The position numbers were made by a program, and so were the translations under genes. Below, in pieces: positions 29,801 to 38,900 of a stretch of DNA of 64,000 nucleotides. The notes beneath the pieces are model-generated. The model made no database searches. It saw only the letters and a program-made list of their open reading frames with translations, and was not told where the DNA came from. Numbering within the stretch: the first letter of the stretch is position 1; every line of letters starts with the position of its first letter. Origin of the DNA: a virus; the IMG/VR virus record IMGVR_UViG_3300044646_001937, positions 140,455 through 204,454 of that record; one strand, written 5' to 3'.

Positions 29801-30523
29801 ACAATCTATAGCGTGAGAGTCGCCGCAATCAATTCTGAAGGCGTCGGTGATGCCTCTAATTCAATTCAGGCAAGAGTTGGTGTAACTGCTGACGCTCCAA
29901 CTATATTTAAGGCAGAGCACGCAGGAGGAGGCAAACTAAGAATTTACATACAGCCTGGCGCTAATGGATTTTCACCAATAACAGGCTACGTTTATTACAT
30001 TGATTCCCCTGAAGGGGGCACAGAAAACAGCAACACAGCCACACCATTAGGCGGCCTTACACCTGACAACACTGCAATAGTGTATAGTAAACTTGATGGG
30101 CAGGGCGGAACAATTGGGACTATGTTTGAAGAGTCAAGATTGTACACAATCAGCATAGCTGCCGTTAATGAGTTTGGAACTAGTACAGCTTCTGAAAAAA
30201 TATCTTTTTTTGTAGTATATACAGCACCTCGCGCGCTAATAGTTAATTCGTATATAGAAGAGCATGATAGAGTCATATTCAACTTATCTTTTGAAAACAA
30301 TGACACAGGAGGCGCTGGAGGATATGTTACAATAACCAGTATAATTAGAGACTCTGATGGAAATATAATTACGGATACGTATGGAAATCCCTTGGATAAT
30401 CTTCAAACATACTATAATGTTTTCACTCGTTCAGAGTATACCTATACTGTAGCTGGGTTGACTGCAGGGGTTACGTATGATATCACAATTTTAACATCAA
30501 ATGCTGCAGGCACAGGAGCTTAG
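23810..30523 (+). CDS. Giant tail fibre-like protein with Ig-like, carboxypeptidase-regulatory-like and fibronectin-III-like repeats
   Basis: A 2237-residue protein. The N-terminus (residues 4-15, YLTQNSLTSHPF) has the shared anchor motif. From about residue 600 to 1120 run about six putative Ig domains of the He_PIG type, each with a 'LP.GL..D..TG...G' core. From about 1160 to 1330 and 1648 to 1740 come carboxypeptidase-regulatory-like units. About five fibronectin-III-like repeats (about 1740-2237) close the protein, which ends in tandem stop codons TAG TAG TAA. No signal peptide or transmembrane segment is visible. It likely forms a long flexible receptor-binding or whisker-like fibre. Confidence 0.8.
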   Translation: MAALEYLTQNSLTSHPFKNSYGLEEGTGAVDGWFYDILFVSYDDSIRRVYLQKIEKKENGSLEIGINNAETLARLPEGLITIAAEDVVDHYANKIKSFVGVAKSKFAIKFVIGPTLAAKEAFSENYLPAVTELSSDVTVLNTVRVNSITFEAYDGPILNTVKLYTGEEIALVEPRYNSTFTLTDTSSGELSVSAGSGAGLYDNCPTPGSITDVHTLNEIPPNSEGTLFLHATECHSLNLLTTNDELIYGDQLDTYRSFTSPGNTEPFNAVNPEHTITLENFCSVKCPHENVKALAYYINRITDGASGLADIAVRNTETRGIGSAEGTEFHVDNADFCDAAANIFLKCPVDSEAFIPCNQGFIKYLHEGRTLQVSYDNATITNYTIVSVINENTVLLDGAPSGIMGKIPFRVIDSGVISNINCASSLYNKQNDDKLKPYFKVRYSTSEAFNSDFEYVTYAAISVGVFNPGPEPVRLNIAFNPNGLGQQGSFKIRKTDSIYVSSESVVDLDCKEHAFVEAVYYIKCGEPASNFSILVTNITANPDEILGDGAYYLPPLVGVSCPGDIAGAINTVQIVKQDTDTFSQIIGVDPLVQDVKIYGTLPDWLTITFQPAQSGQPSSSLVLTGTKISTNNYNTEYNLYARYTGIAIPVVSQLVIQYVAPPIFIYPTEKYFTQEKPLVIDPLIIYTEENPLTQLTVKNMDKPLSWNGDNFSSYGVDVIAERELPQGLTLDTVTGKITGRLLEGVTDEGYWKIALTATNPAGIVSQNLYLGVSKRAIPVISFLQQLPTVIDNYTQYTIEEPLCSFKATNDPILLYQTTDKLPSGLRLDTTKGVIYGKITETAAGTKTINVYARNFYGKSILPLEVTISYTIYKQPEIQAPTQFARFNGEDGSTLEEPLCTIVATQAYGGLNNFDPLLTDATRNHYTATNLPPGFSVDLYTGKVYGILDTSEGFSRAYAVTLKASNLVNTATVQIYITFPNVKLPVITNLASGSLFKVTRNLEYSVEAGPLASIYAIYLDPIIIATGLPAGLTCLPTGEVVGMVDSLLPAGDYTVSFRAQNRYGVSTPAIVCIVRVGIELLSPLPNSMLNLSVNAQITPIQITTSQGVPVTLTVRNLPAGLTFNNSQIYGTPVTVGRSKIYITASAGVFGIIKAVINVSVSIPTYSLSGAVVGVDLAAATNVFLTITSVETGAIYTIKTTSTGTYQLNGLYAGIYNVSARKDRFEIEPITRTITIVNTDVALQSFLITGPYRLIVGTVTNAINKSGVENVAIITFNRTVYTDTAGRFFINLLQNEEITITADAVSYVFNPKTIDIPISNEDSGGYSFKATPSHNISGTIVSKNIEVPANIGVLIDNQNTGEKYYDIAPAGSISVQALDGKYKIYPNPEASDYYNSIWQFKPKYIPVEVNGLSIQLAKSFNIFSGKTISGRVIAPIYETEIGLPIPVAGVAITAANITLDQTRFIWLKLDANNPPTIKLDLKTIRAAAASTENIPVTVDFTTGFFNLRGTTAGQLSMDGYTASVEEIILLKDQFYPELNGIYTIVNPGSATETFHLVRSTEANYNESLKVGAAIYVIGGITNSAATYYLTTEDQVTAISDIDGNFTLTNVYPDTYNLYAHKEGVGILSIPQVNVSTNNATNLVIVPNTYQITGTIQYRANYLSTTKTPLTDVRISLYRAKDLFLLKKSEKSKADGSWIFRSVPDGDYILKAEFRGMTPTVVEQKITVDDGDVNLVAMEVYIAVFTAPSAPIVNNIQGGYRSLKVTVSENPEDIGTEIRYYEYSLDSGTTWATAVKTSDSEILIPDLPPAEKTIFKLRARNLWSYGPEVELQGVAFDRPGAPTITSIARKNKELLVNFSPPLFSGGLYIDNYAYSTDGGITFLPITPANITGSFSILKRSNNGLDLVNGEKYQIVLHALAGEAAGLDSEPEITFPVGTPGPSRLLSVVGGRLNELDISFEPPEITNGAPVADYAYSLNGGPFTPLGTVNSPATITNLLNGTIYSVRVAAINSEGVGDASNSIQARVGVTADAPTIFKAEHAGGGKLRIYIQPGANGFSPITGYVYYIDSPEGGTENSNTATPLGGLTPDNTAIVYSKLDGQGGTIGTMFEESRLYTISIAAVNEFGTSTASEKISFFVVYTAPRALIVNSYIEEHDRVIFNLSFENNDTGGAGGYVTITSIIRDSDGNIITDTYGNPLDNLQTYYNVFTRSEYTYTVAGLTAGVTYDITILTSNAAGTGA

Positions 30524-30547
30524 TAGTAAATTAATATTTAAAGCCGT

Positions 30548-33500
30548 ATGATAATCAAAGTTACTCCAAAATTTACAGCTCCCAAGGGATTGTTTGTAAC
30601 GCATCAATACGGTAACAGCCAATACCCATTAAACATATATAATTACCCAGACAGTGGCAGCGCTGGGCTATTAATTTATGTAAAAGTTGCAACCACGGGC
30701 GGACAACCAGTAACAGGATATACGCTTGAAGCATCAGCCTTAGGGATACCTACTATAAATAGAGACATCACTTGGATCACCCCTGAAGAGGCGGAGCAGT
30801 CATCTATCGGTGAGTATCTTTTAAAAATTACAAATCTCACACCCGAAAAACAATACACATTAAAAATAGCCTTAAAAAATAGTGTAGGTGCAAGTGAAAT
30901 TGTAACAATACCTGGAAGTTCATTAACAATTCCGAAAGTTCGCCCTACCATACCCAGTGCGGAATTTTATAATTACCAACCTACTGACGCTCGCGTACAA
31001 TTAAAGGTAACAATAAGCCCTCAAGAATCCTTTGAAAACCTTATAGTTTTTGGATATTTAAGATACGATGGAGAGCCTCCGTCTGATGAAACTCTTTTAA
31101 ATGACCTGCGTAACACTCGCACAGACATGGCAGGAGCCGGCGAAATTTACACAAGATTCCCACTTGAGTCAGTGCAAAGTTACTCATACAATCAAATATC
31201 TGGAATATGTGATCAAAATTTTGGTTCGCCTTATGATCTATATAATCTTTGTATGAGATGCTTATGGGGAGCTCCCTACAATTTCTCAGGCTTTGTGCGA
31301 AGGACTGTTCCCCTATACCCGCTAATAACCACTCCTGGGGATAAATATTTCTGGATACCTAGCGGGGAAAATACCTATGAGGGAGGTATAACAAAAAACA
31401 CCACTACGATTGTTTATCCGTTACTGCTACGCAGCGAAGGCGCGTATTATTATGGAGAAAATCTTACCTCCACCCCGCAAGCCTATGCAGAATCGGCTGG
31501 GCTTTCTAATGTATTTAATATATTCTCATATTTTACAGGAATTCCTGACCGCATAGATAGTGTACTTGAGCATGGCTGGGAGTATACTTCTAATGGCTGG
31601 CGATATGTACTGTCCTTTTACCCTCCGGCAGATGGCGGATTAAGCATAACAGAATATGGTTATTATTTTGACCGAACTGCCTACGACAATAATGCATATG
31701 CTCCTCCGTATATTCCAAACATAGATTCGGACGATCTGACGTATGTTAATACTTTTGAGCAACGCTATGACTCTGATTGGATGTCATACATAGCCCTGAT
31801 TATAGATCCCCCTAGATTCTATCCATCAGGCTCTCAAGACTTAATTTCTTATCGTATAAGGGTAACAATAGCTGCAAAAAATGCTAACGGAGCAGCACCT
31901 GTAGCTCCCGCGACAGAGATAGTCAGAAATACTGGAGGGTATTTCTATAATTATTACCTTGGTAATTTTAATATATTAGCCATAGGTATTGTTGACCACT
32001 CTGTCACTCTAGAAACAATAGGTGGTCAGCAATATCAAAACATTCAAATCCTTGAGTATCCTTATTTGAAAGTTTACTACGAAATCGATAGAAACAATCC
32101 GGATTACGTAGCCAGAATGAATCATATACTAGCCGACCCTAACTATGGCGGCTTGTTTAGCCCACGCTATAAAACATCAGCTTTTAATGGTTGGTTGATG
32201 TTTGATAGCGTGGATGAAGATTCTTTTGGTTTTTTTGCGACTAGTAATTTTTTATACGAGCTTGCGCCTCAAACTACGTATGATTACACCATGAAACTTG
32301 ATACGCAGGATTATGTGTACTCTCCTGAAACAAATTTCACATTTACCACAGGAGCTATTGTCCAAGTTGTAAGCCTTGTAGCCAAATCACACTACAGCGG
32401 AAATGTTGTGTTAGCATATACCGGCGAAACTTACGCATTACTGTCCAGGCAAATTAATTGGTATTATAAAGAGTTTGGAAGTGAAATTATTAACATAGGC
32501 GGAGCAATATACAAAACATTTGATAAAGTATTTATGGTCAATTCTCCTGCTCTTATAGCAGGAAAATCCTATTACTTTTATATTAAAGTGACTAATATTT
32601 TTGGACAGTCGGAATATTCCCCTGCGTCTAACCTAGTCTCAATCACACTACTAACAACACCAGCACTAGCCCCAAGGGTGACAGTAATTCCTTCAGACTC
32701 GATGATTACAGTTTATGTGGACAAATTGTCTAATGCTTTAGCTGGAGGTTTGCCTGTGACAAACTACCAGATGATGTTTTCACCCACCGACGACCCAGAT
32801 TACCAGTTTACGAGCTTTAACCCACCGAGATCACAATCATCATTATATCCAGCATTTTATTACCCTCCAGGGTCATTTGGAAACCCTTTAGCGGTAATTG
32901 ATGGACTGGCCAATGGTCGTGAATATATGATATCGGTGAGCGCAATTAACGATAAAGGAGTAGGTCAACAATCACCTATTGTGAAAGCTACTCCACTAGG
33001 TGTACCTAATTTTCCTAGAGTATTAGCTACCGTAGGAGACAGAAGTGTTACGGTCGCTTTTATCCCCCCTTTGGATACCGGAGGGTCACCCATACTAAAA
33101 TACCAGTATTCTACAGATGCTGGGCAAACCTGGTTAGACGCTTTTGTAGCAGGAACCACGAATTACGATTTAACTAGTCCTATAGTTATAACCAAACATA
33201 GCGTAAATAACCAATCTCTCAACAACGGACAGTTATACCAAGTTAGATTGCGCGCAGTTAACGCACAAGGACCAGGAGATGCCTCCATAACAATACAAGC
33301 CACTCCTGTGGGCCCACCTTCGCCGCCCGTTATAGATGAAATCGTTTCATCTGATAAACAATTAGTTGTCAAGTTTACCCCTCCTATAGCTCAAAATGCT
33401 GACACACCTGTACTGGGTTATAAATACTCTCTAGATGACGACTATGAGAATTTTAATAAAGACACATATATCACAGTTGTGCCAACAAACAACCAGTTCA

Positions 33501-35869
33501 CAATATCTGGAGCAACTATCCCAGTTGGACTAGCTCCAAATATAAATTTACGCAACAACAGTACATATACTATAAGATTAAAAGCATACAACGTTTTAGG
33601 TGATGGAGAGCCGTATGTTGCAACAGGAACTCCTATGCCATTACCTCCAGCATTAGAAATAACCCGTATAGTTCCTAGAAGTAAAAAACTAGACGTGTAT
33701 TTTGTTCGTAATTATGTGATTGGAGGACCTGAAGTAGGTAATATTGATAGAATATGGTATACTTTGAACGGAGGAGAAAAGCTTACAGAAACAACTTTAG
33801 ATTTGGTAAGCCCGTTAACCATTACCGGCGGAGATCCAAGCTCGACTGGACTGCTTACAAATAATGTTCCATACACTATAAGACTTTATGGTAAGAACAC
33901 TGCAGGTTTTGGAGCAGCATATAATGCAGTAACAGGAATACCTACAGCCACATTACCAACAGCTCCCACCATCACAAGCCTGGTAAGCAACAATCAATCA
34001 GGGCAGCTTGTAGTGTCATTTAATCCCCCCACAGACATTGGAGGGACAAGCATTATCGACTACGAGTACATAGCCTACACCAGCGGGCAAGAGACATCCG
34101 CCATTGCAGTCTCATCTAATAAAACCAGTAGTCCTATAGTTATAAACAAGCTAACTAACGGTGAAGTGTACTTTGTCAAAGTGCGTGCTGTTAACGCTGT
34201 TGGTGCCGGTCCGTTTTCTAATTATTTATATAGAAGACCGCTCACTTCTCCTTTGTTTGAGATAACCAGAATAGACCCTGTGGCTACTGATCTGGTATCG
34301 CCACAGCTTCAAGTAACATATGATGTACTAGAAGATGGAGGTTATGGGTTATATAGTAACCCTGAAGGACCCTTCACTATACAGTACAAAGTAAGCAAAT
34401 TTGCAAATTTTAGCGGAGCCGCGTGGCAGTCGTATAGAACAACTGGAAACTTATTCAAGTATGTTACAAATCCATTTTATATAGATGTGCCATTGGAGTA
34501 CGACACTGAGTATTACGTTAAAATAAAAGCAGATCTAGACGTCAATCAGACAGAAAATGCAGGTAATTTTATAGAATCAGAGCCTTTTGCTGTCACACCC
34601 CAAAAAACAATACCACCGTCAGCGCCAATAATCACGCAAATGCTTGCCCCAGAGAGAGGCACTGTACATATTTATTTTACACCAGGGCCAGCCAACGGAA
34701 CAACCGGCACGCTGATTGGCTATAAATGGGTAGATATGAAAGCAGGCGGTACTACACATTTATTTTCCACAGCCTCAACGTCCCCCCTAGTAATATCCGG
34801 ATTAGCTGATGCATATTACGTTAATTTAAAACTAGTTGCGTACAATGAATACGGAGATAGCGCACCCTCCAACGAGGGTGCGGTGGTTACACCTGGCCTA
34901 CCTTTTGCACCTACAATATTAAACTCAAAATTTACACAAGAAACAGGGGTACTTTTGGTAAATTTTATACCACCATACTATGTTATTCCAGAAAACCATA
35001 GACCTGTAATAAACTACGCGTACACTGTTACTCAAGAAGGCCTTCCATATCCAAATGCAACCGTACTAGCCACACCCACAACAACATCACCTCTGTCGAT
35101 TAGTGTTAGCGGAATTGTTGGAGACGGTAGTAGATATCTAGTCAGATTGGCCGCAATAAACGAAATAGGTGTTGGCGCATTTTCTGCTGTTAACATATTT
35201 ACGCCACCACTGGGGCCTGAACCACCTGAAATACTGGGATTTGTACCAGGACTTAACTCAATAACTGTTAACTACAAAGCACCAGAAAAAAGCGGTTCAG
35301 GTAATCTGATAGGGTATACGTGTAAATACTCAAATAACGCTGAACCATTTACGTTCAGCTCTACTGGCGAGGCTACTGGAAGTTTTACAATACCAAATTT
35401 AACTGTTAATACGTATTATGTACTTATATTGAGGGCAGTGAATGCCTTAAATGTTGCAGGATTACCGTCAAAAGCAGCTACAGCACATACAGCAATTGCA
35501 CCAAGCATACAGCAGGTAGGATACGACACACAGACATCCGACATATTCTTAATACCTACAGGGTCCACCGGAGCCACCGGAGCATCTACACCCGTTGACG
35601 GCAGTTTCTTGTTTATCTCATCTCGTCTATATAGATACGGCTCGTACGCCTATTCCGACCAGCTTAAATACGTAAATGGTAAAGCATACAGGCCGTACAC
35701 AGGATGGTATGACACTACCAGCGATCAGATAATACAAGGTGCTCCCGGCAAATATTATACTGACGGTGTAGCAGATACAAATTCTCAAGATTTATTAAAC
35801 GCTAAACCGCTTACAGGTGCAGGGTGGGTCGATTCTTCAACATTGGTCATTGGAGCTACAGGAGGCTAG
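30548..35869 (+). CDS. Giant fibronectin-III repeat tail protein
   Basis: A 1773-residue protein. A fibronectin-III-like unit opens it, an unusual Tyr/Pro-rich region (about 150-600) follows, then about nine fibronectin-III-like repeats (about 705-1650) with the 'P.AP.I....L.V.F.PP' and 'Y.VRL.AVN..G.G' signatures. Near the C-terminus is a short collagen-like Gly-X-Y run (GSTGATGAST, about 1676-1685), and the protein ends in GATGG. Its start lies in the same frame as the preceding giant gene, separated by several stop codons, and it lacks the N-terminal anchor motif of its neighbours. Confidence 0.78.
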   Translation: MIIKVTPKFTAPKGLFVTHQYGNSQYPLNIYNYPDSGSAGLLIYVKVATTGGQPVTGYTLEASALGIPTINRDITWITPEEAEQSSIGEYLLKITNLTPEKQYTLKIALKNSVGASEIVTIPGSSLTIPKVRPTIPSAEFYNYQPTDARVQLKVTISPQESFENLIVFGYLRYDGEPPSDETLLNDLRNTRTDMAGAGEIYTRFPLESVQSYSYNQISGICDQNFGSPYDLYNLCMRCLWGAPYNFSGFVRRTVPLYPLITTPGDKYFWIPSGENTYEGGITKNTTTIVYPLLLRSEGAYYYGENLTSTPQAYAESAGLSNVFNIFSYFTGIPDRIDSVLEHGWEYTSNGWRYVLSFYPPADGGLSITEYGYYFDRTAYDNNAYAPPYIPNIDSDDLTYVNTFEQRYDSDWMSYIALIIDPPRFYPSGSQDLISYRIRVTIAAKNANGAAPVAPATEIVRNTGGYFYNYYLGNFNILAIGIVDHSVTLETIGGQQYQNIQILEYPYLKVYYEIDRNNPDYVARMNHILADPNYGGLFSPRYKTSAFNGWLMFDSVDEDSFGFFATSNFLYELAPQTTYDYTMKLDTQDYVYSPETNFTFTTGAIVQVVSLVAKSHYSGNVVLAYTGETYALLSRQINWYYKEFGSEIINIGGAIYKTFDKVFMVNSPALIAGKSYYFYIKVTNIFGQSEYSPASNLVSITLLTTPALAPRVTVIPSDSMITVYVDKLSNALAGGLPVTNYQMMFSPTDDPDYQFTSFNPPRSQSSLYPAFYYPPGSFGNPLAVIDGLANGREYMISVSAINDKGVGQQSPIVKATPLGVPNFPRVLATVGDRSVTVAFIPPLDTGGSPILKYQYSTDAGQTWLDAFVAGTTNYDLTSPIVITKHSVNNQSLNNGQLYQVRLRAVNAQGPGDASITIQATPVGPPSPPVIDEIVSSDKQLVVKFTPPIAQNADTPVLGYKYSLDDDYENFNKDTYITVVPTNNQFTISGATIPVGLAPNINLRNNSTYTIRLKAYNVLGDGEPYVATGTPMPLPPALEITRIVPRSKKLDVYFVRNYVIGGPEVGNIDRIWYTLNGGEKLTETTLDLVSPLTITGGDPSSTGLLTNNVPYTIRLYGKNTAGFGAAYNAVTGIPTATLPTAPTITSLVSNNQSGQLVVSFNPPTDIGGTSIIDYEYIAYTSGQETSAIAVSSNKTSSPIVINKLTNGEVYFVKVRAVNAVGAGPFSNYLYRRPLTSPLFEITRIDPVATDLVSPQLQVTYDVLEDGGYGLYSNPEGPFTIQYKVSKFANFSGAAWQSYRTTGNLFKYVTNPFYIDVPLEYDTEYYVKIKADLDVNQTENAGNFIESEPFAVTPQKTIPPSAPIITQMLAPERGTVHIYFTPGPANGTTGTLIGYKWVDMKAGGTTHLFSTASTSPLVISGLADAYYVNLKLVAYNEYGDSAPSNEGAVVTPGLPFAPTILNSKFTQETGVLLVNFIPPYYVIPENHRPVINYAYTVTQEGLPYPNATVLATPTTTSPLSISVSGIVGDGSRYLVRLAAINEIGVGAFSAVNIFTPPLGPEPPEILGFVPGLNSITVNYKAPEKSGSGNLIGYTCKYSNNAEPFTFSSTGEATGSFTIPNLTVNTYYVLILRAVNALNVAGLPSKAATAHTAIAPSIQQVGYDTQTSDIFLIPTGSTGATGASTPVDGSFLFISSRLYRYGSYAYSDQLKYVNGKAYRPYTGWYDTTSDQIIQGAPGKYYTDGVADTNSQDLLNAKPLTGAGWVDSSTLVIGATGG

Positions 35870-35937
35870 TGTTACTTATCTGGTTAAATGATTGCAAGAA
35901 GAGGAGCTATGGCTTATTATCTGTATGATATAGCTGT

Positions 35938-38900
35938 ATGGAAAAAACATCATTAATTGAATATAAGCTTAAATCTTATCTTGGCGGGGTATTAGCAAAA
36001 TTAAAGTATGTGAATTCGCCTTTAACTCCCTTAACTAAGGTAGAATATTCTTTTGATGGTGTTACATGGACCGAACTAAGCTCTCAAGCTTTTTCTAATA
36101 CTATTATAGCTCAAGATCCGGTTACTCCATATATTTATACTATTGAAAGAATTTTTGTACCTCTGGCTGAATATAGAGACTATTTAATCTCATTCAGATT
36201 GACAAATACTGTAGCTACTGGAGCACAATCTATTCCTGGAATAGGGCGTAGAGGAGGACCACCTGAAGCTCTTGTGGTAAAACCCACGTTGACACGCTTA
36301 CCATACATGAATCGGTACACCAACGTAGCTTTCAGCGTTTTTTCAACTCTGTCGAGCACCGTGGTAGGAAAAATGATTGTGACATTTGAATATGACCCAA
36401 TGCTTGATGGTGGTAGCGGATCAACGCCCATAACGGATGTACTCATCTCTCTAGATAGTCGGCAAACATGGCTGCAACCGGACACACTTGAAGTGTTCAA
36501 AACAACCAAACAAAGCAACGTTGTTGAAACCTATGTTGCTGGTGATACAAATAGGACGTTTTCAGGTATTGGTACTTTTGTAAGAGTTTCTTACACTTTA
36601 CCTCAAGGTGGAGATTTTACGTATCTGCAAGACTCTCCAATATATTACAAAACTATTAATTTCGCAGGAGAATCTCCGGCAATTAAAATAGTGACAAAAT
36701 TACCTCTAGTAATTGTAACATCCCCAAACAACCCGGACTATCCTATACTAAATAAAATTGAATCTTCCGATTGGTATTTTGGCAGCAACCAAGAAGTCCG
36801 CAGAGACCTGCAGGTGTATTTGGAATTACCAGAATCTACAGGTTTTGGAGAGCCGTACCAATTGCAATCCACGCAATTACTAGATTTAGCTGAGCTTACC
36901 CCTGTAAGCGTTACACCGCCAGAAGGGCAGCAGGCTTTAAAAAACATAGACCTTACAGTGACTACAGTGGGCGACACATTCAGAAGGGGTGAGCGCTTAA
37001 AAATATACAGTCAGGCAAACCCATCTAAAATATGGTTTATAGCTCAAGTAACAAGTAATTCCAGAGTAAATCCTGTTTTATCTTTAGATATTTTAGAAAA
37101 ATACGCTGTGACACCTTATAGCATAAGTGTAAATAGCTTCGCTAATGGGGCCGATGAATTCCATAAAAATACCCCTTTGTGGAATATACATAATCACCCT
37201 ATAAACTACCCGCTTTTAGATTTGTATGTTGGTGATCAGTTAAGAGATGACGATGTTTTTGTTAGTGGTAGAACTTTATCTTTTTTTAGAAAAGATATAA
37301 GTTTTAACGATATATACTTCTATGCAACAATCATAAGCAAAGATATAAATATTGGAAAATTAACCATTAAAATAACATCTAAAAGCGATTGCTTGCAGAA
37401 CAATTGTCACAACAATCAATCTTTCTTAACTTCATGGGAAATAACACCGATTATGACTTCTGCGGATACTTTCCCAACAGAAGCAAATGACTGGGTAATT
37501 GAGCCGTTATACCCTGTATTAGAGGCAAGATACAACTTAGCTGAAGCAAGCAATCCGAATTCTATAATTGAAAAAGGTACAGCAGGATTAACCATAATTA
37601 AAGACGACAACAACATTCCAACTTTGGGATATTTTACAATACGAGGCATTTCTGATATTGAAACGTATGCATTAAATATGACCTATGGTCCTGCGGGCGC
37701 TGAATTTTTGTCGCGATTATCCCCAACGTCAACAATTCAATGCAGCCTCTTAAGTATAGCTCAGAAAGTTACTTTTTTACCGATACGTACATACACTGAA
37801 GCCGTATACACTAACGAGTTTGTATCTTGGTGGTACTTATCAAAGCTTACACCGCTAGTGTCACAAACTGAAATAAAATTTAAATTACCTTTAGCTCCAA
37901 ACGACAATTCCACTATAGCTGTAGCGTATAGAAAAATAGTTCGAACTGAAATTGAAAATATCGAAGGAATAACTACCCCAAGTAGCTTGTATGAAGGGCG
38001 TGTAGTAGGTGAGTTGAATTTTGTTGCTTTACAGTCCACACCAACAACTGACGCACTTAGAGAGATTACATTTCCTATAGATGAGGCTACACATTTAAAC
38101 AATGAAGGCCGCCGCGTTGAGATAAGTTACGAGATAAGCTTTTTAAAAATTATTAGAAATTTAACCTCAAATAACGAGGAGCTTCTAACTGAACTAAATA
38201 AATTAAAAGATAAAATTCCAGGAGATATTGTAAAAACTACAATTAGTATTCCTGGAGCGCAGCCAATAGATTTTGTGCTAGGAAGAGAACTGCTGAACCC
38301 CACCGCAATAGGATTAACATTAGTCTACAATGATCAGCTTCCAGGCTACGAATATCTGGATTTTAAAGACACTCAAGCGCAAGATATTACATTAAAGCAG
38401 ACAGATTTTTACCGCAGTACGATCGAATACTCCACCAACCAAGGCGGGAGCTGGAGACATGTACTAAAACCTGGAATTCCTGCATATGATGAAAAATTTT
38501 CTCAAGTAAATACCACGTATTATCAAAACATCGGGGCTGACATTATTACTTTTACAGAAGAAAATTACAATGTATACCCAGCCGGGACTCTTCTATCTGG
38601 AGAAACAATTCAGGACTATACCTATGTCGTAGAAGCGCTGGATGCGTTTAGTGTTAGGATAAGCAAACCGCAAAAAGCATCAGCATTTAGTCCAGCAGTT
38701 AAAAGTTCCGTGCTCGCAAAGTATACAGGCACATCTACTACATACACTAGATTTCAAAAAGGTACTGCAATCATGTATGTAGATAAGTATCTAGACTACA
38801 CGACAGACCTGCCAGTCAAGATAGCAAACACCACATTGACCGGCGCGGCCAATATAATAGCGCAAAGACCATACATGCTCGGAAATGTAAAAAATTACAA

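Noticed and set aside
35888-35956. Small 22-codon frame with an AGGAG-like site just before the 3616-residue gene
   Set aside because: It is too short to support, and nothing else (homology, conservation) backs it. It is left as a curiosity of the 68-base gap.
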